Shown: positions 44,333-53,702, counted from the first letter of the stretch. The stretch: DNA of 64,000 bases from Archangium lipolyticum (GCF_024623785.1 NZ_JANKBZ010000005.1:124001-188000); one strand, 5' to 3'. The notes: a model not told the origin generated them from the sequence alone. A program made the numbers and translations.

Positions 44333-45556
44333 ATGGACTTCGCGGGCCCCATCGATCCTCTCACCGGGACACCGGCGGCGCGCTTCGGGCTGTACGTGCA
44401 CTTCCCGTACTGTCTGGCGAAGTGCCCGTACTGCGACTTCGCGGTGGCGGTGGTGCGGCAGGTCCCGGAGGAGCGCTACGCGCGCGCGGTGCTGGCGGAG
44501 CTGGACGCGCGGCTGGAGGCGGAGCCCTCGCTGCGCGGACGGACGTTGGAGTCCATCTTCCTCGGAGGCGGCACGCCATCCATCTGGCACCCTCGCTGGG
44601 TGGCGCACGTGCTGGAGGGCGTGGCGGCGCGGCTGACGGTGGCGCCGGGCGCGGAGATCTCCCTGGAGGCCAACCCGAGTGTCGCGGACGCCGAGCGCTT
44701 CGCGGGCTACCGGTCGGCCGGAGTCAACCGGCTCTCGCTGGGCGTGCAGTCCTTCCAGGACGAGACGCTGAAGGCGCTGGGGCGCGAGCACACCGGCACG
44801 CAGGCGGTGGCGGCATACGAGACGGCACGGCGGGCGGGCTTCGACGTGGTGTCCATGGACTTCATCTATGGCGTGCATGGACAGACGCGGGCGCAGGCGC
44901 AGGCGGACGCGCGTCAGGCCGCGGCACTGGAGCCCGAGCACCTGTCCACCTACGCGCTGACGGTGGAGCGCGAGTCGCTGGCGGTGGCCACGCCCCTGTC
45001 GAGGCAGCTCGACAAGGGGGAGCTGGCGCTGCCTCCGGACGAGGAGGTGGTGGAGATGACGAAGGCCATCCACGACGCCTACGCCGCGCACGGGCTGCGT
45101 CGCTATGAGATCTCCAACCACGCGCGTCCGGGGTTCCACTCACGGCACAACGCGCTCTACTGGACGGGGGGCGAGTACCTCGCGCTGGGCGTGGGAGCCA
45201 CGGGGATGCTGCTCACGTCCAGGCCGGGTGAGCGGCCCGCGGGTTACCGCTACGTGGACCTGCGTGGCTCGGATGCGTACATGCGGGCGGCGGAGGAGGG
45301 GAAGCTTCCGGAGTCCAGTCGCGAGGAGCTGAGCCCCCAGGAGCTCTTCGAGGAGCGGCTGGCCATGGGGCTGCGGCTGCGCTCCGGGGTGGACTGGGAG
45401 GCGGTGTGCGCGCTCTACGGTCAGGACCCGGCGCCGCGCCGGGCGGAGGTGGCGCGGCTGGTCCAGCACGGGCTGGCGAGGCTCGAGGGCCGGCGCCTCG
45501 TGCTCACCGACGCGGGCGCGGACGTGCACAGCGCCATCAGCGCGCGGCTCTTGTAA
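44333..45556 (+). CDS. hemW: Radical SAM heme chaperone HemW
   Basis: 407 residues. The radical SAM motif CxxxCxxC is present as Cys27, Cys31 and Cys34 in YVHFPYCLAKCPYCDF. SIFLGGGTPS, VNRLSLGVQSF, MDFIYGVHGQT and the HNALYWTGGEYLALGVGA block match HemW, which delivers heme and lacks coproporphyrinogen oxidase activity. A C-terminal winged-helix-like part holds the LFEERLAMGLRL stretch. It starts 6 bases after the coiled-coil gene. Confidence 0.9.
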   Translation: MDFAGPIDPLTGTPAARFGLYVHFPYCLAKCPYCDFAVAVVRQVPEERYARAVLAELDARLEAEPSLRGRTLESIFLGGGTPSIWHPRWVAHVLEGVAARLTVAPGAEISLEANPSVADAERFAGYRSAGVNRLSLGVQSFQDETLKALGREHTGTQAVAAYETARRAGFDVVSMDFIYGVHGQTRAQAQADARQAAALEPEHLSTYALTVERESLAVATPLSRQLDKGELALPPDEEVVEMTKAIHDAYAAHGLRRYEISNHARPGFHSRHNALYWTGGEYLALGVGATGMLLTSRPGERPAGYRYVDLRGSDAYMRAAEEGKLPESSREELSPQELFEERLAMGLRLRSGVDWEAVCALYGQDPAPRRAEVARLVQHGLARLEGRRLVLTDAGADVHSAISARLL

Positions 45557-45584
45557 CTGGCGCTTGCCCATAGGAGCAACCGAC

Positions 45585-45917
45585 ATGGACAACCTGTTCG
45601 CGCTTCCGAATCCGTTGCCAGAGGAGGAGACGTTCGAGCCGCTCCTGCCGGACAGGGGCGTCCTCATCGAGCGCATCGTCTCCACGGGACAGGCTTCACC
45701 TCCCGGCCACTGGTACGACCAGGCGCGGGACGAGTGGGTCGTCCTCCTTCAGGGGCGCGCGAAGCTCGCCTGGGAGGACGGCCGGACCCGCGAGCTCGGT
45801 CCGGGCGATTACGCCTTCCTCCCCGCCCATGAACGGCACCGCGTGGAGTGGACCTCCCGCGAGCCTCCGTGCATCTGGCTCGCCGTGCACGGAGACTTGC
45901 GCGGCGTCAGGGGCTGA
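45585..45917 (+). CDS. Small cupin-fold protein
   Basis: 110 residues from ATG 45585, selected because AGGAG lies 8 bases upstream. The two cupin motifs appear as GHWYDQARDEWVVLLQGRAKL and LGPGDYAFLPAHERHRVEWT, with metal-binding His, Glu and His. Such single-domain cupins cover isomerases, dioxygenases and regulators, so no reaction is assigned. The gene follows hemW by 28 bp and overlaps the 3' end of the convergent metallophosphatase by 11 bp. Confidence 0.8.
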   Translation: MDNLFALPNPLPEEETFEPLLPDRGVLIERIVSTGQASPPGHWYDQARDEWVVLLQGRAKLAWEDGRTRELGPGDYAFLPAHERHRVEWTSREPPCIWLAVHGDLRGVRG

Positions 45918-46944
45918 CCTGCCCGCGTGGGGGAGGGGCGGTCTGCTTGGGAGCGCGCGGGAGTGGGGGCGGAACGGGCGTCACCAGCTCCACGCGTCCC
46001 TCACGGTAGAGGGCGGTGACCTTGCCTCCGCGAATCTCCAGCGCGGAGACGTGGCGGCCGTAGCCGGTGCTCAGGCCGGTGTCGATGAACACCGCCTTGC
46101 CTCCGAAGCGGGTACGGACCTTCCCATCGCGGTCGGTGGTGTGCCCCATCACCATCCGCTTCGCGCCGAACCGCTTCAGCACCTCGTCGAGCGCGAGCCC
46201 CGCGCCCTGCTCCTCGCCCAGCGCGTAGCCGCGGAACCACAGCGGCCCCTGCGGATTCGCCGCGCCGCCAGGCGGATTGCCGGGGAACAGATCTTGCCGC
46301 ACCCAGCGGTTGAGCTCGGCCAGGGTCTTCGCGGGGACCTGCGGCGAGACTCCACCGTGCACGAAGAGCGTGTCGTCGATGCGCACCACCGCCGGGTGCC
46401 GGCGCAGCCACTGGCCGTAGCGTCCGGTCGGCCCGTACGCCGCGCGATGCCCGTCGAACCCGCGCGGCGAGCCGGACGTCTCCGGCCCGGTGGCCTGGTC
46501 CGCGAACGAGGCCAGCTCGCCCGGGGAGACGTAGCGCAGGTCCCCGAGCATGTTCATCACCTCGTGGTTGCCCAGCAGCGCGTGCACCCGGCCGCCCGCC
46601 GCGAGCGCCTCGCCCTCCAGCCGCATCAGCAGCTCGAAGGCCTCGCGGGTCTTCTCCCCGCGATCCGGGATGTCCCCCGTCTGCACCAGGTGCGTCTTGC
46701 CGCCACTCCAGCGCCCCTTGTCATCGAGCAGGCCCGCCAGCCGCAGCGCTTCCTTCAGCGCGTCCACGTCGCCGTGCACGTCCCCCACCGCCACCACACG
46801 CTCCACGCCGGAGAAGGTGTCGGGGACCGCGTCCTCCAGATGGGGTGGAGCCGGAGTGGCCGGCGCGGAGGGCGCCGCCGCCAGCAGCAGCGGGACGAGC
46901 AAGGGAACCAGGAGTCGACGGGGAGCGGGAGGGGGACAGGACAC
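45907..46944 (-). CDS. Secreted calcineurin-like metallophosphoesterase
   Basis: 345 residues with a signal peptide (basic RRLLVPLLVPLLLAAAPSAPA). The catalytic motifs are complete: GDVHGD, GDIPDRG, GNHEVM, then His in VHGG and GHT further on. This places it in the Ser/Thr-phosphatase-like branch of the calcineurin superfamily with two bound metal ions. It is related to Shewanella-like bacterial phosphatases exported to the envelope. Pro-rich N- and C-termini flank the domain. The G-run at 47015-47050 lies about 70 bp upstream of its start. Confidence 0.88.
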   Translation of the reverse strand: MSCPPPAPRRLLVPLLVPLLLAAAPSAPATPAPPHLEDAVPDTFSGVERVVAVGDVHGDVDALKEALRLAGLLDDKGRWSGGKTHLVQTGDIPDRGEKTREAFELLMRLEGEALAAGGRVHALLGNHEVMNMLGDLRYVSPGELASFADQATGPETSGSPRGFDGHRAAYGPTGRYGQWLRRHPAVVRIDDTLFVHGGVSPQVPAKTLAELNRWVRQDLFPGNPPGGAANPQGPLWFRGYALGEEQGAGLALDEVLKRFGAKRMVMGHTTDRDGKVRTRFGGKAVFIDTGLSTGYGRHVSALEIRGGKVTALYREGRVELVTPVPPPLPRAPKQTAPPPRGQVSP

Positions 46945-46965
46945 GATGCTTGCCTCGGGTGGAGA

Positions 46966-47000
46966 CCCTCACCCTAACCCTCTCCCAGAGGGAGAGGGGA
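46966..47000. repeat. Dispersed 35-bp palindromic repeat, copy 1
   Basis: CTCTCCC...GGGAGAG hairpin with a CCCTCACCCTAA arm. Its reverse complement differs by only one base from the element at 59721-59755, and the terminator stem at 39811-39840 shares its core. It lies in the upstream region of the metallophosphatase gene. Related elements are common in high-GC proteobacterial genomes. Confidence 0.7.
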
Positions 47001-47013
47001 TTTGAAACGGAAG

Positions 47014-47066
<53 letters not shown>

Positions 47067-47105
47067 TTCTACCCGGCCGTGTGCCGGGGACCGTAGGAGA
47101 CGGGG

Positions 47106-50100
47106 TTACCTGGCCTGCCCGCCCTCGTCGCCGGTCACCTTCAGGATGTTGAACTCCACGCGGCGGTTGTTCTCACGGCCGGCCGACGTCTTGTTGGTGT
47201 CCACGGGCTTCGTCTCCCCGAAGCCCACCGCCTCGAGGCGCTCCGCGGCGATGCCCTCACGGATGAGGAAGGCGCGCACGTTGTTCGCGCGGCGCTGTGA
47301 CAGCTTCAGGTTGCTGGCGTCGTTGCCCTGGTCGTCCGTGTGGCCTTCCACGCGCAGCTTCTCGATCTGCGGGTTGGCGCGCAGCACCGTCCCCACCTGC
47401 TTCAGCAGGTCGAAGGACTTGGGAAGGATGACGTCCTTGGCCGTGGCGAAGTAGACCTTCTCCAGGATGACGATGCGGTTGGCCTCCAGGCGCACCTTGG
47501 ACTTGCCCTCGTCGGGGCAGCCGTCGTCGTCCTTCACGCCGTTGATGACCTCGGGCTGGTTGGGGCACTGGTCCTCCCAGTCCGGCACGCCGTCCTTGTC
47601 GTTGTCCGGATCCGGGCAGCCGTCGGTGTCCTGGAAGCCGTCCACGTCCTCGGCGGCGCTCGGGCACTTGTCCTTGTCGTCCGTGAGGCCGTCCTTGTCC
47701 GAGTCCGCGGGCGGAACCTCGTCCGGGCAGCCGTCGTCGTCCTGGACACCGTTCTTCGTCTCGGGCTGCAGGGGGCACTTGTCCTGCGTGTCGACGATGC
47801 CATCCGCGTCGTTGTCGGGGTCGGGGCAGCCGTCCTCATCCTCGAAGCCGTCCACGTCCTCGGCGCCAGCCGGGCACTTGTCCTGGTCGTCCGTGAGCGC
47901 ATCCCCATCCGTGTTGGCGGGAGGGGGCGGGGCGTGCTCACCGGGCTGCGTCCAGTCGATGCCGGCGAAGACGCGGAAGCCCGGCGTGCCGTAGCCGCGG
48001 GTGATGCCCGGGCCACCGCCCACGTGGGCCGCCAGACCCGGGTTGATGCGGTACTGCACCGCCGCGAGGAACTCCAGCGGACGCTCCTCCATGTCCTGGT
48101 CCGTCAGCCCGAACGCGCCGGCGAGGTTGGCCCGGAGCGCGAGCTTCTCGGAGAGGGGCACCTGGGCGCCCACCGCGTACATCAGCTCGTTGCCCGTGCG
48201 CAGGTTGCGCACCTGCTCCGCGCGCTGGAGGTTGGCGCCCACGTTGGCCACCAGCCGCAGGCCGTTGTCGTTGCCCCACTCGGCGATGAGCTGGGGCCGG
48301 ACGCCCACGCTCGAGCCGCCGCGAAAGGCCTTGCCGCCCGCGCTGGGAAACAGCACGGGGACGACGACACCCAGGTCGAACCGGCCCGCGGACAGCAGGT
48401 GCGCCTTGGGCACCAGCCGCACGTCACCCAGGCCCGCGCCGGTCACCCCCTGCTGGAGGGCCGGCGAGGGGGAGGGGCCGCTCTGCGAGGCCTGGTACGT
48501 GATGGGCAGCGCGACGCCCAGCTCGAACCGGTCCCACAGGGAGAGGGAGCCCATCAGGTCCAGCGTCATCTGGTGGGCGACGATCTGGTAGATGAAGTCG
48601 TCCTGACGGGGGTCGAGGAAGCCCAGCGGGTCGCTCGCGTAGTTGAGCGAGGCCCCCAGGTGCCAGCCGAGGTGGCCGTCCACCTTGGCGCCGGAGACAC
48701 CGAGGATGTCGGTGGCGCCAGGGCCGGGCTTGTAGCGCTGCACGTCGACGGACTGGGACAGCGGGGAGGAGGCCGGAGCCTGGGCGTCCGCCGCCGGAGC
48801 GGACAGCACGCCCAGGAGGCCCATCAGCCCGCCGGCCACCGCGGTGCCACGGCGCGAGGAGCGCCGCGAGCCCATCAGCGGCACGGCGAGCAGCAGCGCC
48901 GCCAGCCACACCAGGGGCGAGCCACCCGAGGTGCTGCAACCACGGCCGGCCACGATGAGGTCGTCCATGTCGTCCAGCGGGTTGGTGTTGCTCTTCACCT
49001 CGTCACCGTCCTTGACGCCACCGTGGTCGGTGTCGGGGTCCCTCGGGTCGGTCTCTCCGGACTCGAAGAGGCCGTTCTGGTTGCTGTCCTCGTCGCCGTC
49101 CTGGAGGCCGTCCTTGTCGGTGTCCACGTCGTTCGGGTCGGTCTCGTCGGACTCGAAGCGGCCATTGTGGCTGCGGTCCTCGTCGCCGTCCTTGATGCCG
49201 TCGTTGTCGGTGTCGGGGTTCTTCGGATTGGTGGTGGTGGACGGATCCTCGTCCGGCACGAAGTCCGGCGAGTTGAGGTCGGTGCCCGCGGGAGCGGTGT
49301 CGCGTGTCACGCCCAACTCGGTGCCGTCCTTGATGCCGTCGTTGTCGCTGTCCGGGTCACGCGCGTCGATGAGGCCGTCCCCGTCCGTGTCCGTGAGACC
49401 ATCCTTGCCATCGGGCACGCCATCGTTGTCGGTGTCCGAGTCGTTCGGGTCGAGACCCCGATCGACTTCGATGACGTCGGGTACGCCGTCACCATCGGTG
49501 TCCTTGTCATCCCTGGCATCGTTCGGGTTGGTCTCACCCTGGTCGATGCGGCCGTTGTGGTTCTTGTCCTCGTCGCCGTCCTTGACGCCACCGTGGTCGG
49601 TGTCGGAGTCGAGCGGGTTCGTCGTGGTGCTCGGGTCCGCGTCGGGGATGAAGATGCCTGTGTCGGTACCGTTGCCCTGGGGCGAGGTGAGGCCCGACTC
49701 GGTGCCGTCCTGGATGCCGTCGCCATCCGTGTCGCGGTTGCGCGGGTCGGTCTCGCCGGCGTCCACCTTACCGTTGTGGTTCTTGTCCTCGTTGCCATCG
49801 GTGATGCCGTCGTCGTCGGAGTCGGCGTCGAGCGGGTTCGTCGTGGTGCTCGGGTCCGCGTCGGGGACGAAGACATTCGTGTTGGTACCGGAGCCCTGGG
49901 GCGAGGTGAGGCCCGACTCGGTGCCGTCCTGGATGCCGTCGCCGTCCGTGTCAGGGTTGCGCGGATCGGTCTCGCCGGGGTCCACCTTGCCGTCGTGGTT
50001 CTTGTCCTCGTTGCCGTCGGTGATGCCGTCGTCGTCGGAGTCGGCGTCGTTCGGGTTGGTGCCGTTGGCCGTCTCGATGGTGTCGGGGATTCCGTCACCG

Positions 50101-52511
50101 TCGGAGTCATTGCTGGAGCGGTTGACCGTCCAAGTATAGCTCTCGGGAGTGGGATCGACGAGACCGGTGCTCGGGTCCTTGGCGCGTACCCTGAAGGTGT
50201 GGGAGCCATTGCTCAGGTCCGTGAACTTCCACGGGCTGGTGCACGCCGCCCAGGCGCCGTTATCGAGGCTGCACTCGAACGTGGCGCCGCTCGTGGGCGA
50301 GGTGAACGTGAAGGTGTCCGAGGTGCCCGTGCTGACGGACGGCGGAGTTCCGGTGAGCTGGGTTTCCGGTGGGGTAGGGGTCGTATTCCCGACGGTGAAG
50401 GTGCGGGGCTGCGTGACGAGGATGTTGCCCATCGTGTCGGTCGCCACGGCTTCGATCGTGTGCGAGCCATCCGCCAGCGGGGTGGTGGGCGTGCAGCTCC
50501 AGTTGCCGTTGGCATCCGCGACGGTGGAGCACAGGGGCTTGCCGCCTTCGTAGACGGTGACGCTGCTGCCCGGGTCGGCCGTACCCGAGATGGGCGGCGT
50601 GTGGTTGCTCGTGGTCGAGCCCTGGGTGGGGGTGAGGATCGCGGGCGGGGCCCTGCCGATCGGTGTGGTGGTGGACCCGCTGGGGAACCCGGCGGCGGGC
50701 GCGGAGGTCCCTCGGATCTTGTACGGCGCGCCTGCTTCACCGGCGGCACCGATCAGGGCCTGGTTCTTGACGGTACTACCCGCGCTGCTGGTGATGGTCA
50801 CCCGGAAGATGATGGTGGCGCTGTCGCCCACCTTCATCTTTCCTCCCGTGCTACCGGTGGCTCCCTGTCCCAGACGCACGGTGATGGTGCCGCCGGAGTA
50901 CTCACCCACGTCATCACCCACGTTGTCCGTCAGGTCCACCGTGCTGTTGCCCACCTTGAGCTTCAGCGACTTGTCCACGTACGCCAGCTCGGGCGGCAGC
51001 TTGTCGGTGAGCACCGTGTCCTTGGAGGTATCGGTGCCCGTGTTGGTGGTGGTGATGGCGTATTCGAGGATGTCGCCGACACGCACCTCGCCGTTCGCGC
51101 CGGTGGTGATGGGGGTCACCCTCTTGATGGTGTTGCTGAAGTCCGGCGCCAGCGTATCGACGGAGGTGATGAGTCCCGCCAGCCAGAAGATGTCGTCCTT
51201 CGTGGCGACGGAGACCCGGATGGTCTTGTTGTCCACGCCGATGCGCGAGGACATGTCCGCCACGTCGATGTCGATTCCCGGGCTGGTGCCGGCATGACCG
51301 GACGTGCGGGGGAGATCGCCGTCGCGACTGACCGGAACGCCCATGTAGGTCCGCGAGCTGTTGAAGAAGTCGGTGGCGGGGTTGACCTTCACCTGGTTCA
51401 ACACCGCGCCGTTGTTCAGCGTCAGTCCGCCAGCGACGGTGACCGTGCCACCATCATCGCCGAGCAGGTAGCCGGTGGCGGTCTCGTCACACGTCACGGG
51501 CATGGTGCCGCCATCGCTGGCATCCGAGACGCAGATGACGTCGTTGGTGTCCGAGGTCCCGTTCTGCTGGTCTCCCTCGAAGGCGACGACGCCGAGCTTC
51601 GCGTTGTAGCTGTCGGGGGGCAGGACGAAGCCCGAGACGAGCACCTCCTGCGTCTCGTTGTGGATGCCCCGCATGCCGTCGAACAACCGCAGGCTGCGCA
51701 TGGTCTGCGTCTCGTCCCGGTAGATGACGACCATCCACCAGGCGGAGTACATCGTGTCGCTGTAGACCCCCGCCACCTTGGGGATCGAGTCCACGCCGGA
51801 GACGCGGTAGATGCCCGCGCCGTGAGCGCGGACGAGCTGCGTCACGTCCACCGAGGACTGGTAGTCATACTGTTCCTGGGGCGTCCACTTCTGGCTCCAC
51901 CAGATGGGCGAGGGGTCTTCCAGGGAATTGACGTTCAGCGTCTGCGTGAACCCGTTCGTACCGGGACGAGACAGGACGACCTGCGTGTCGGGCTGCGGAT
52001 TCGCCAGCGTGTTCGCGAGGTTCTTGATGGTGGCGGACCAGTACAGGCGCGCGAACGTCACCTGGGCGCCGGGCGGCAGCTCGAGCATGGCCTGGCTCGA
52101 GGACTGCGTGTTGGCCACATCCTTGTTTCCCACGAGCGTGTCGCCCTGGAAGGTCCAGTACATGTCCAGGGCCGAGTCATCGGCGACGTACTCCTGGGAG
52201 CAGGAGCTCTCTCCGCCCGGCAGGGTCGGGCCACCGACGGGAGCCAGCGGCTTCGGCATGACGCCGCGGCAGTCGTAACCCATCACGTTGCCGATGAGGG
52301 CGAAGTCTCCCCGTTGATCCGCGTCGGCACGAGCGCGGAAGCACCCTCCCGGGATGACGTTGCCATTCACCACGCACCACTGGGGCTCTCCGACCGCATG
52401 CGCCGTTGCCCCCAGCAGGAGCAGTAGGGCGGGAACGACGGTGAGCCATCTGCTGACCCGTATGAGGTCGCGAGTTACATCTTCAGGGGCTCGGGACACG
52501 AAATGCTCCAT
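47106..52511 (-). CDS. Giant surface adhesin fused to an OmpA-type outer membrane protein
   Basis: 1801 residues. Signal peptide (about 20-40), then a large beta-rich region with a DUF11-type repeat domain (about 440-610), two Ig-like domains (about 625-790), and calcium-binding thrombospondin type 3 repeats (about 800-1180) with a 73-residue period. At 1192-1220 come Cys1192, a hydrophobic helix and a basic RRSSRR stretch, resembling a MYXO-CTERM signal. A second signal-peptide-like stretch follows (about 1213-1245). An eight-stranded-type barrel (about 1250-1500), more TSP3 repeats (about 1510-1660), and an OmpA peptidoglycan-binding domain (LRVEGHTDDQG, LSQRRANNVRAFL, about 1690-1790) complete it. 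Confidence 0.87.
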   Translation of the reverse strand: MEHFVSRAPEDVTRDLIRVSRWLTVVPALLLLLGATAHAVGEPQWCVVNGNVIPGGCFRARADADQRGDFALIGNVMGYDCRGVMPKPLAPVGGPTLPGGESSCSQEYVADDSALDMYWTFQGDTLVGNKDVANTQSSSQAMLELPPGAQVTFARLYWSATIKNLANTLANPQPDTQVVLSRPGTNGFTQTLNVNSLEDPSPIWWSQKWTPQEQYDYQSSVDVTQLVRAHGAGIYRVSGVDSIPKVAGVYSDTMYSAWWMVVIYRDETQTMRSLRLFDGMRGIHNETQEVLVSGFVLPPDSYNAKLGVVAFEGDQQNGTSDTNDVICVSDASDGGTMPVTCDETATGYLLGDDGGTVTVAGGLTLNNGAVLNQVKVNPATDFFNSSRTYMGVPVSRDGDLPRTSGHAGTSPGIDIDVADMSSRIGVDNKTIRVSVATKDDIFWLAGLITSVDTLAPDFSNTIKRVTPITTGANGEVRVGDILEYAITTTNTGTDTSKDTVLTDKLPPELAYVDKSLKLKVGNSTVDLTDNVGDDVGEYSGGTITVRLGQGATGSTGGKMKVGDSATIIFRVTITSSAGSTVKNQALIGAAGEAGAPYKIRGTSAPAAGFPSGSTTTPIGRAPPAILTPTQGSTTSNHTPPISGTADPGSSVTVYEGGKPLCSTVADANGNWSCTPTTPLADGSHTIEAVATDTMGNILVTQPRTFTVGNTTPTPPETQLTGTPPSVSTGTSDTFTFTSPTSGATFECSLDNGAWAACTSPWKFTDLSNGSHTFRVRAKDPSTGLVDPTPESYTWTVNRSSNDSDGDGIPDTIETANGTNPNDADSDDDGITDGNEDKNHDGKVDPGETDPRNPDTDGDGIQDGTESGLTSPQGSGTNTNVFVPDADPSTTTNPLDADSDDDGITDGNEDKNHNGKVDAGETDPRNRDTDGDGIQDGTESGLTSPQGNGTDTGIFIPDADPSTTTNPLDSDTDHGGVKDGDEDKNHNGRIDQGETNPNDARDDKDTDGDGVPDVIEVDRGLDPNDSDTDNDGVPDGKDGLTDTDGDGLIDARDPDSDNDGIKDGTELGVTRDTAPAGTDLNSPDFVPDEDPSTTTNPKNPDTDNDGIKDGDEDRSHNGRFESDETDPNDVDTDKDGLQDGDEDSNQNGLFESGETDPRDPDTDHGGVKDGDEVKSNTNPLDDMDDLIVAGRGCSTSGGSPLVWLAALLLAVPLMGSRRSSRRGTAVAGGLMGLLGVLSAPAADAQAPASSPLSQSVDVQRYKPGPGATDILGVSGAKVDGHLGWHLGASLNYASDPLGFLDPRQDDFIYQIVAHQMTLDLMGSLSLWDRFELGVALPITYQASQSGPSPSPALQQGVTGAGLGDVRLVPKAHLLSAGRFDLGVVVPVLFPSAGGKAFRGGSSVGVRPQLIAEWGNDNGLRLVANVGANLQRAEQVRNLRTGNELMYAVGAQVPLSEKLALRANLAGAFGLTDQDMEERPLEFLAAVQYRINPGLAAHVGGGPGITRGYGTPGFRVFAGIDWTQPGEHAPPPPANTDGDALTDDQDKCPAGAEDVDGFEDEDGCPDPDNDADGIVDTQDKCPLQPETKNGVQDDDGCPDEVPPADSDKDGLTDDKDKCPSAAEDVDGFQDTDGCPDPDNDKDGVPDWEDQCPNQPEVINGVKDDDGCPDEGKSKVRLEANRIVILEKVYFATAKDVILPKSFDLLKQVGTVLRANPQIEKLRVEGHTDDQGNDASNLKLSQRRANNVRAFLIREGIAAERLEAVGFGETKPVDTNKTSAGRENNRRVEFNILKVTGDEGGQAR
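49560..50060 (-). repeat. 219-bp direct repeats encoding thrombospondin type 3 units
   Basis: Within the adhesin gene a 219-bp (73-codon) unit recurs about 2.3 times with high identity; for example the phrases around 49801 and 50020 are spaced 219 bp apart. It encodes DSDDDGITDGNEDKN-type calcium-binding turns. Copy number may vary between strains. Confidence 0.75.
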
Positions 52512-52898
52512 TTGGAATGAGGTGCTCGGAGGCCGAGTTCACCGGGTACAAAGGACTGTTTGCGCCAGGTGACTGCCGGTCGTTGGACTCAGGGATGTTC
52601 CTGATGGGCGTGCGCGAGACCGGAGTCACCCTGTGCGATAGTGCACAGTGTATGCCAGCTCGTGAGCCGTTCGCGAATTCCGGCCCGTGCAGGTGCAAGT
52701 GACTTGCGAGACGGGAATTGAGCCCACTTGGAGAGCGGCCAGGGGACTGTGGCGGAACGCCACTGTGGCGATTCGACACACCACACTCCCTTCCCGACAC
52801 GTCAGACGCCCTTCCCAACACGTCAGACGTCCTTCCGACACACCTCACTCCCCGTGTAGGGAGTACGGCGCCATTTTCTGCTGATATACGCGAGGCCC
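52512..52898. other. Intergenic region with imperfect 21-bp tandem repeats, no gene seen
   Basis: Divergent region between the adhesin (minus) and the TPR protein (plus), about 390 bp. It has 2.9 copies of a 21-bp repeat at 52788-52848 and a shorter inverted motif CGGAACGCCACTG near 52752. No reading frame of convincing length or codon use. Probably holds the promoters of both genes. Confidence 0.6.
52788..52848. repeat. Tandem 21-bp repeats (2.9 copies)
   Basis: Unit 1 (52788-52808) and unit 2 (52809-52829) differ at one base (CCGACAC against CCAACAC). Unit 3 (52830-52848) is partial and more diverged. Each carries CACGTCAGACG or a variant, which could be a DNA-binding site iteron. They lie 50-110 bp before the TPR gene start. 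Confidence 0.7.
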
Positions 52899-53702
52899 AT
52901 GAGTTCGTGGTTCCTGTGGATGTTGCTCTCCGCGCTGACGGGCAGCCCGCTGCTCGCGGCGGTGCTGGTGCTGGCTTTTGTGTGGGTGGCGGATCGCTAC
53001 ACCGTGGGGATTCTGCCGAGCCCCCTGCGGGCGCTGGGTCGCTGGCAGCGCGCGTCGAAGCTGGAGCGGGTGCTACAGACCAACCCACATGACCGGCAGG
53101 CGCGCGTGGAACTGGCGGATTTGAGGTTGAGGCGGGGCAGGTACGCGGCGGCGGTGGAGGTGCTCAAGCCCAACCTGGAGGCGGGGGACGACGACGTACG
53201 GACGCTGTTCCTGCTCGGCGTGGCGTACCTGGGAGCGGGGGACGCGGCCCGGGGCGAGCTGCTGCTGAAGGAGGCGGCGAAGCTGGACCCGGGCTACCAG
53301 ATGGGGTCCATCGACCTGGAGCTCGGGCGCTTCCGGCTGGCGCGCGGGGACGCGAAGGGCGCCATCGAGGCGCTGGAGCGCTTGCACGCGGCGAGGCCCG
53401 GGACGGTGGAGGGGCGGGTGTTGCTGGCGCGGGCGCTCGATGCGAGCGGCAAGGATGGGGAAGGGGCGCTGGTGCGCGAGGAGGCGTGGAAGGAGTACGT
53501 GGCCGCCCCCGGTTTCCAGCGCCGACGCGAGCGGCTGTGGGCCTGGCGCGCACGTCCCAGCCGTCCCATCGCCTACGGGGTGGCGCTGGTGATGGTCCTG
53601 GCGCTCGGCTTCACCGTCCTCAGCCGCATCCAAGCCCCCGAGCCCTCGCCGGACGGGTACGGCTTCTACGACGACCCGGGGATGGCGGCCGACAGCGAGT
53701 GA
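52899..53702 (+). CDS. Membrane-anchored TPR protein
   Basis: 267 residues. An N-terminal hydrophobic segment (about 5-30, MLLSALTGSPLLAAVLVLAFVWV) and a second one near the C-terminus (about 228-246) flank a TPR region (about 60-190) with repeats DRQARVELADLRLRRGRYAAA, DDVRTLFLLGVAYLGAGDA and MGSIDLELGRFRLARGDAK. Basic residues between TPR and second helix. Likely an inner-membrane scaffold for protein assembly. Its partner is unknown; the DUF4388 gene follows 86 bp downstream. Confidence 0.82.
   Translation: MSSWFLWMLLSALTGSPLLAAVLVLAFVWVADRYTVGILPSPLRALGRWQRASKLERVLQTNPHDRQARVELADLRLRRGRYAAAVEVLKPNLEAGDDDVRTLFLLGVAYLGAGDAARGELLLKEAAKLDPGYQMGSIDLELGRFRLARGDAKGAIEALERLHAARPGTVEGRVLLARALDASGKDGEGALVREEAWKEYVAAPGFQRRRERLWAWRARPSRPIAYGVALVMVLALGFTVLSRIQAPEPSPDGYGFYDDPGMAADSE

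Noticed and set aside
49560-50060. Repeat block considered as a misassembly
   Set aside because: Copies differ at several codons and keep the reading frame and calcium-binding residues, so true internal duplication is more likely.
47340-52427. 1695-codon open frame on the plus strand opposite the OmpA-family adhesin
   Set aside because: Composition is an antisense reflection of Asp/Gly/Thr-rich TSP3 repeats; the minus-strand frame has a signal peptide and recognisable domains.
52517-52702. 61-codon plus-strand frame upstream of the TPR gene
   Set aside because: No ribosome binding site, no domain, and it lies in a divergent promoter region with repeats.
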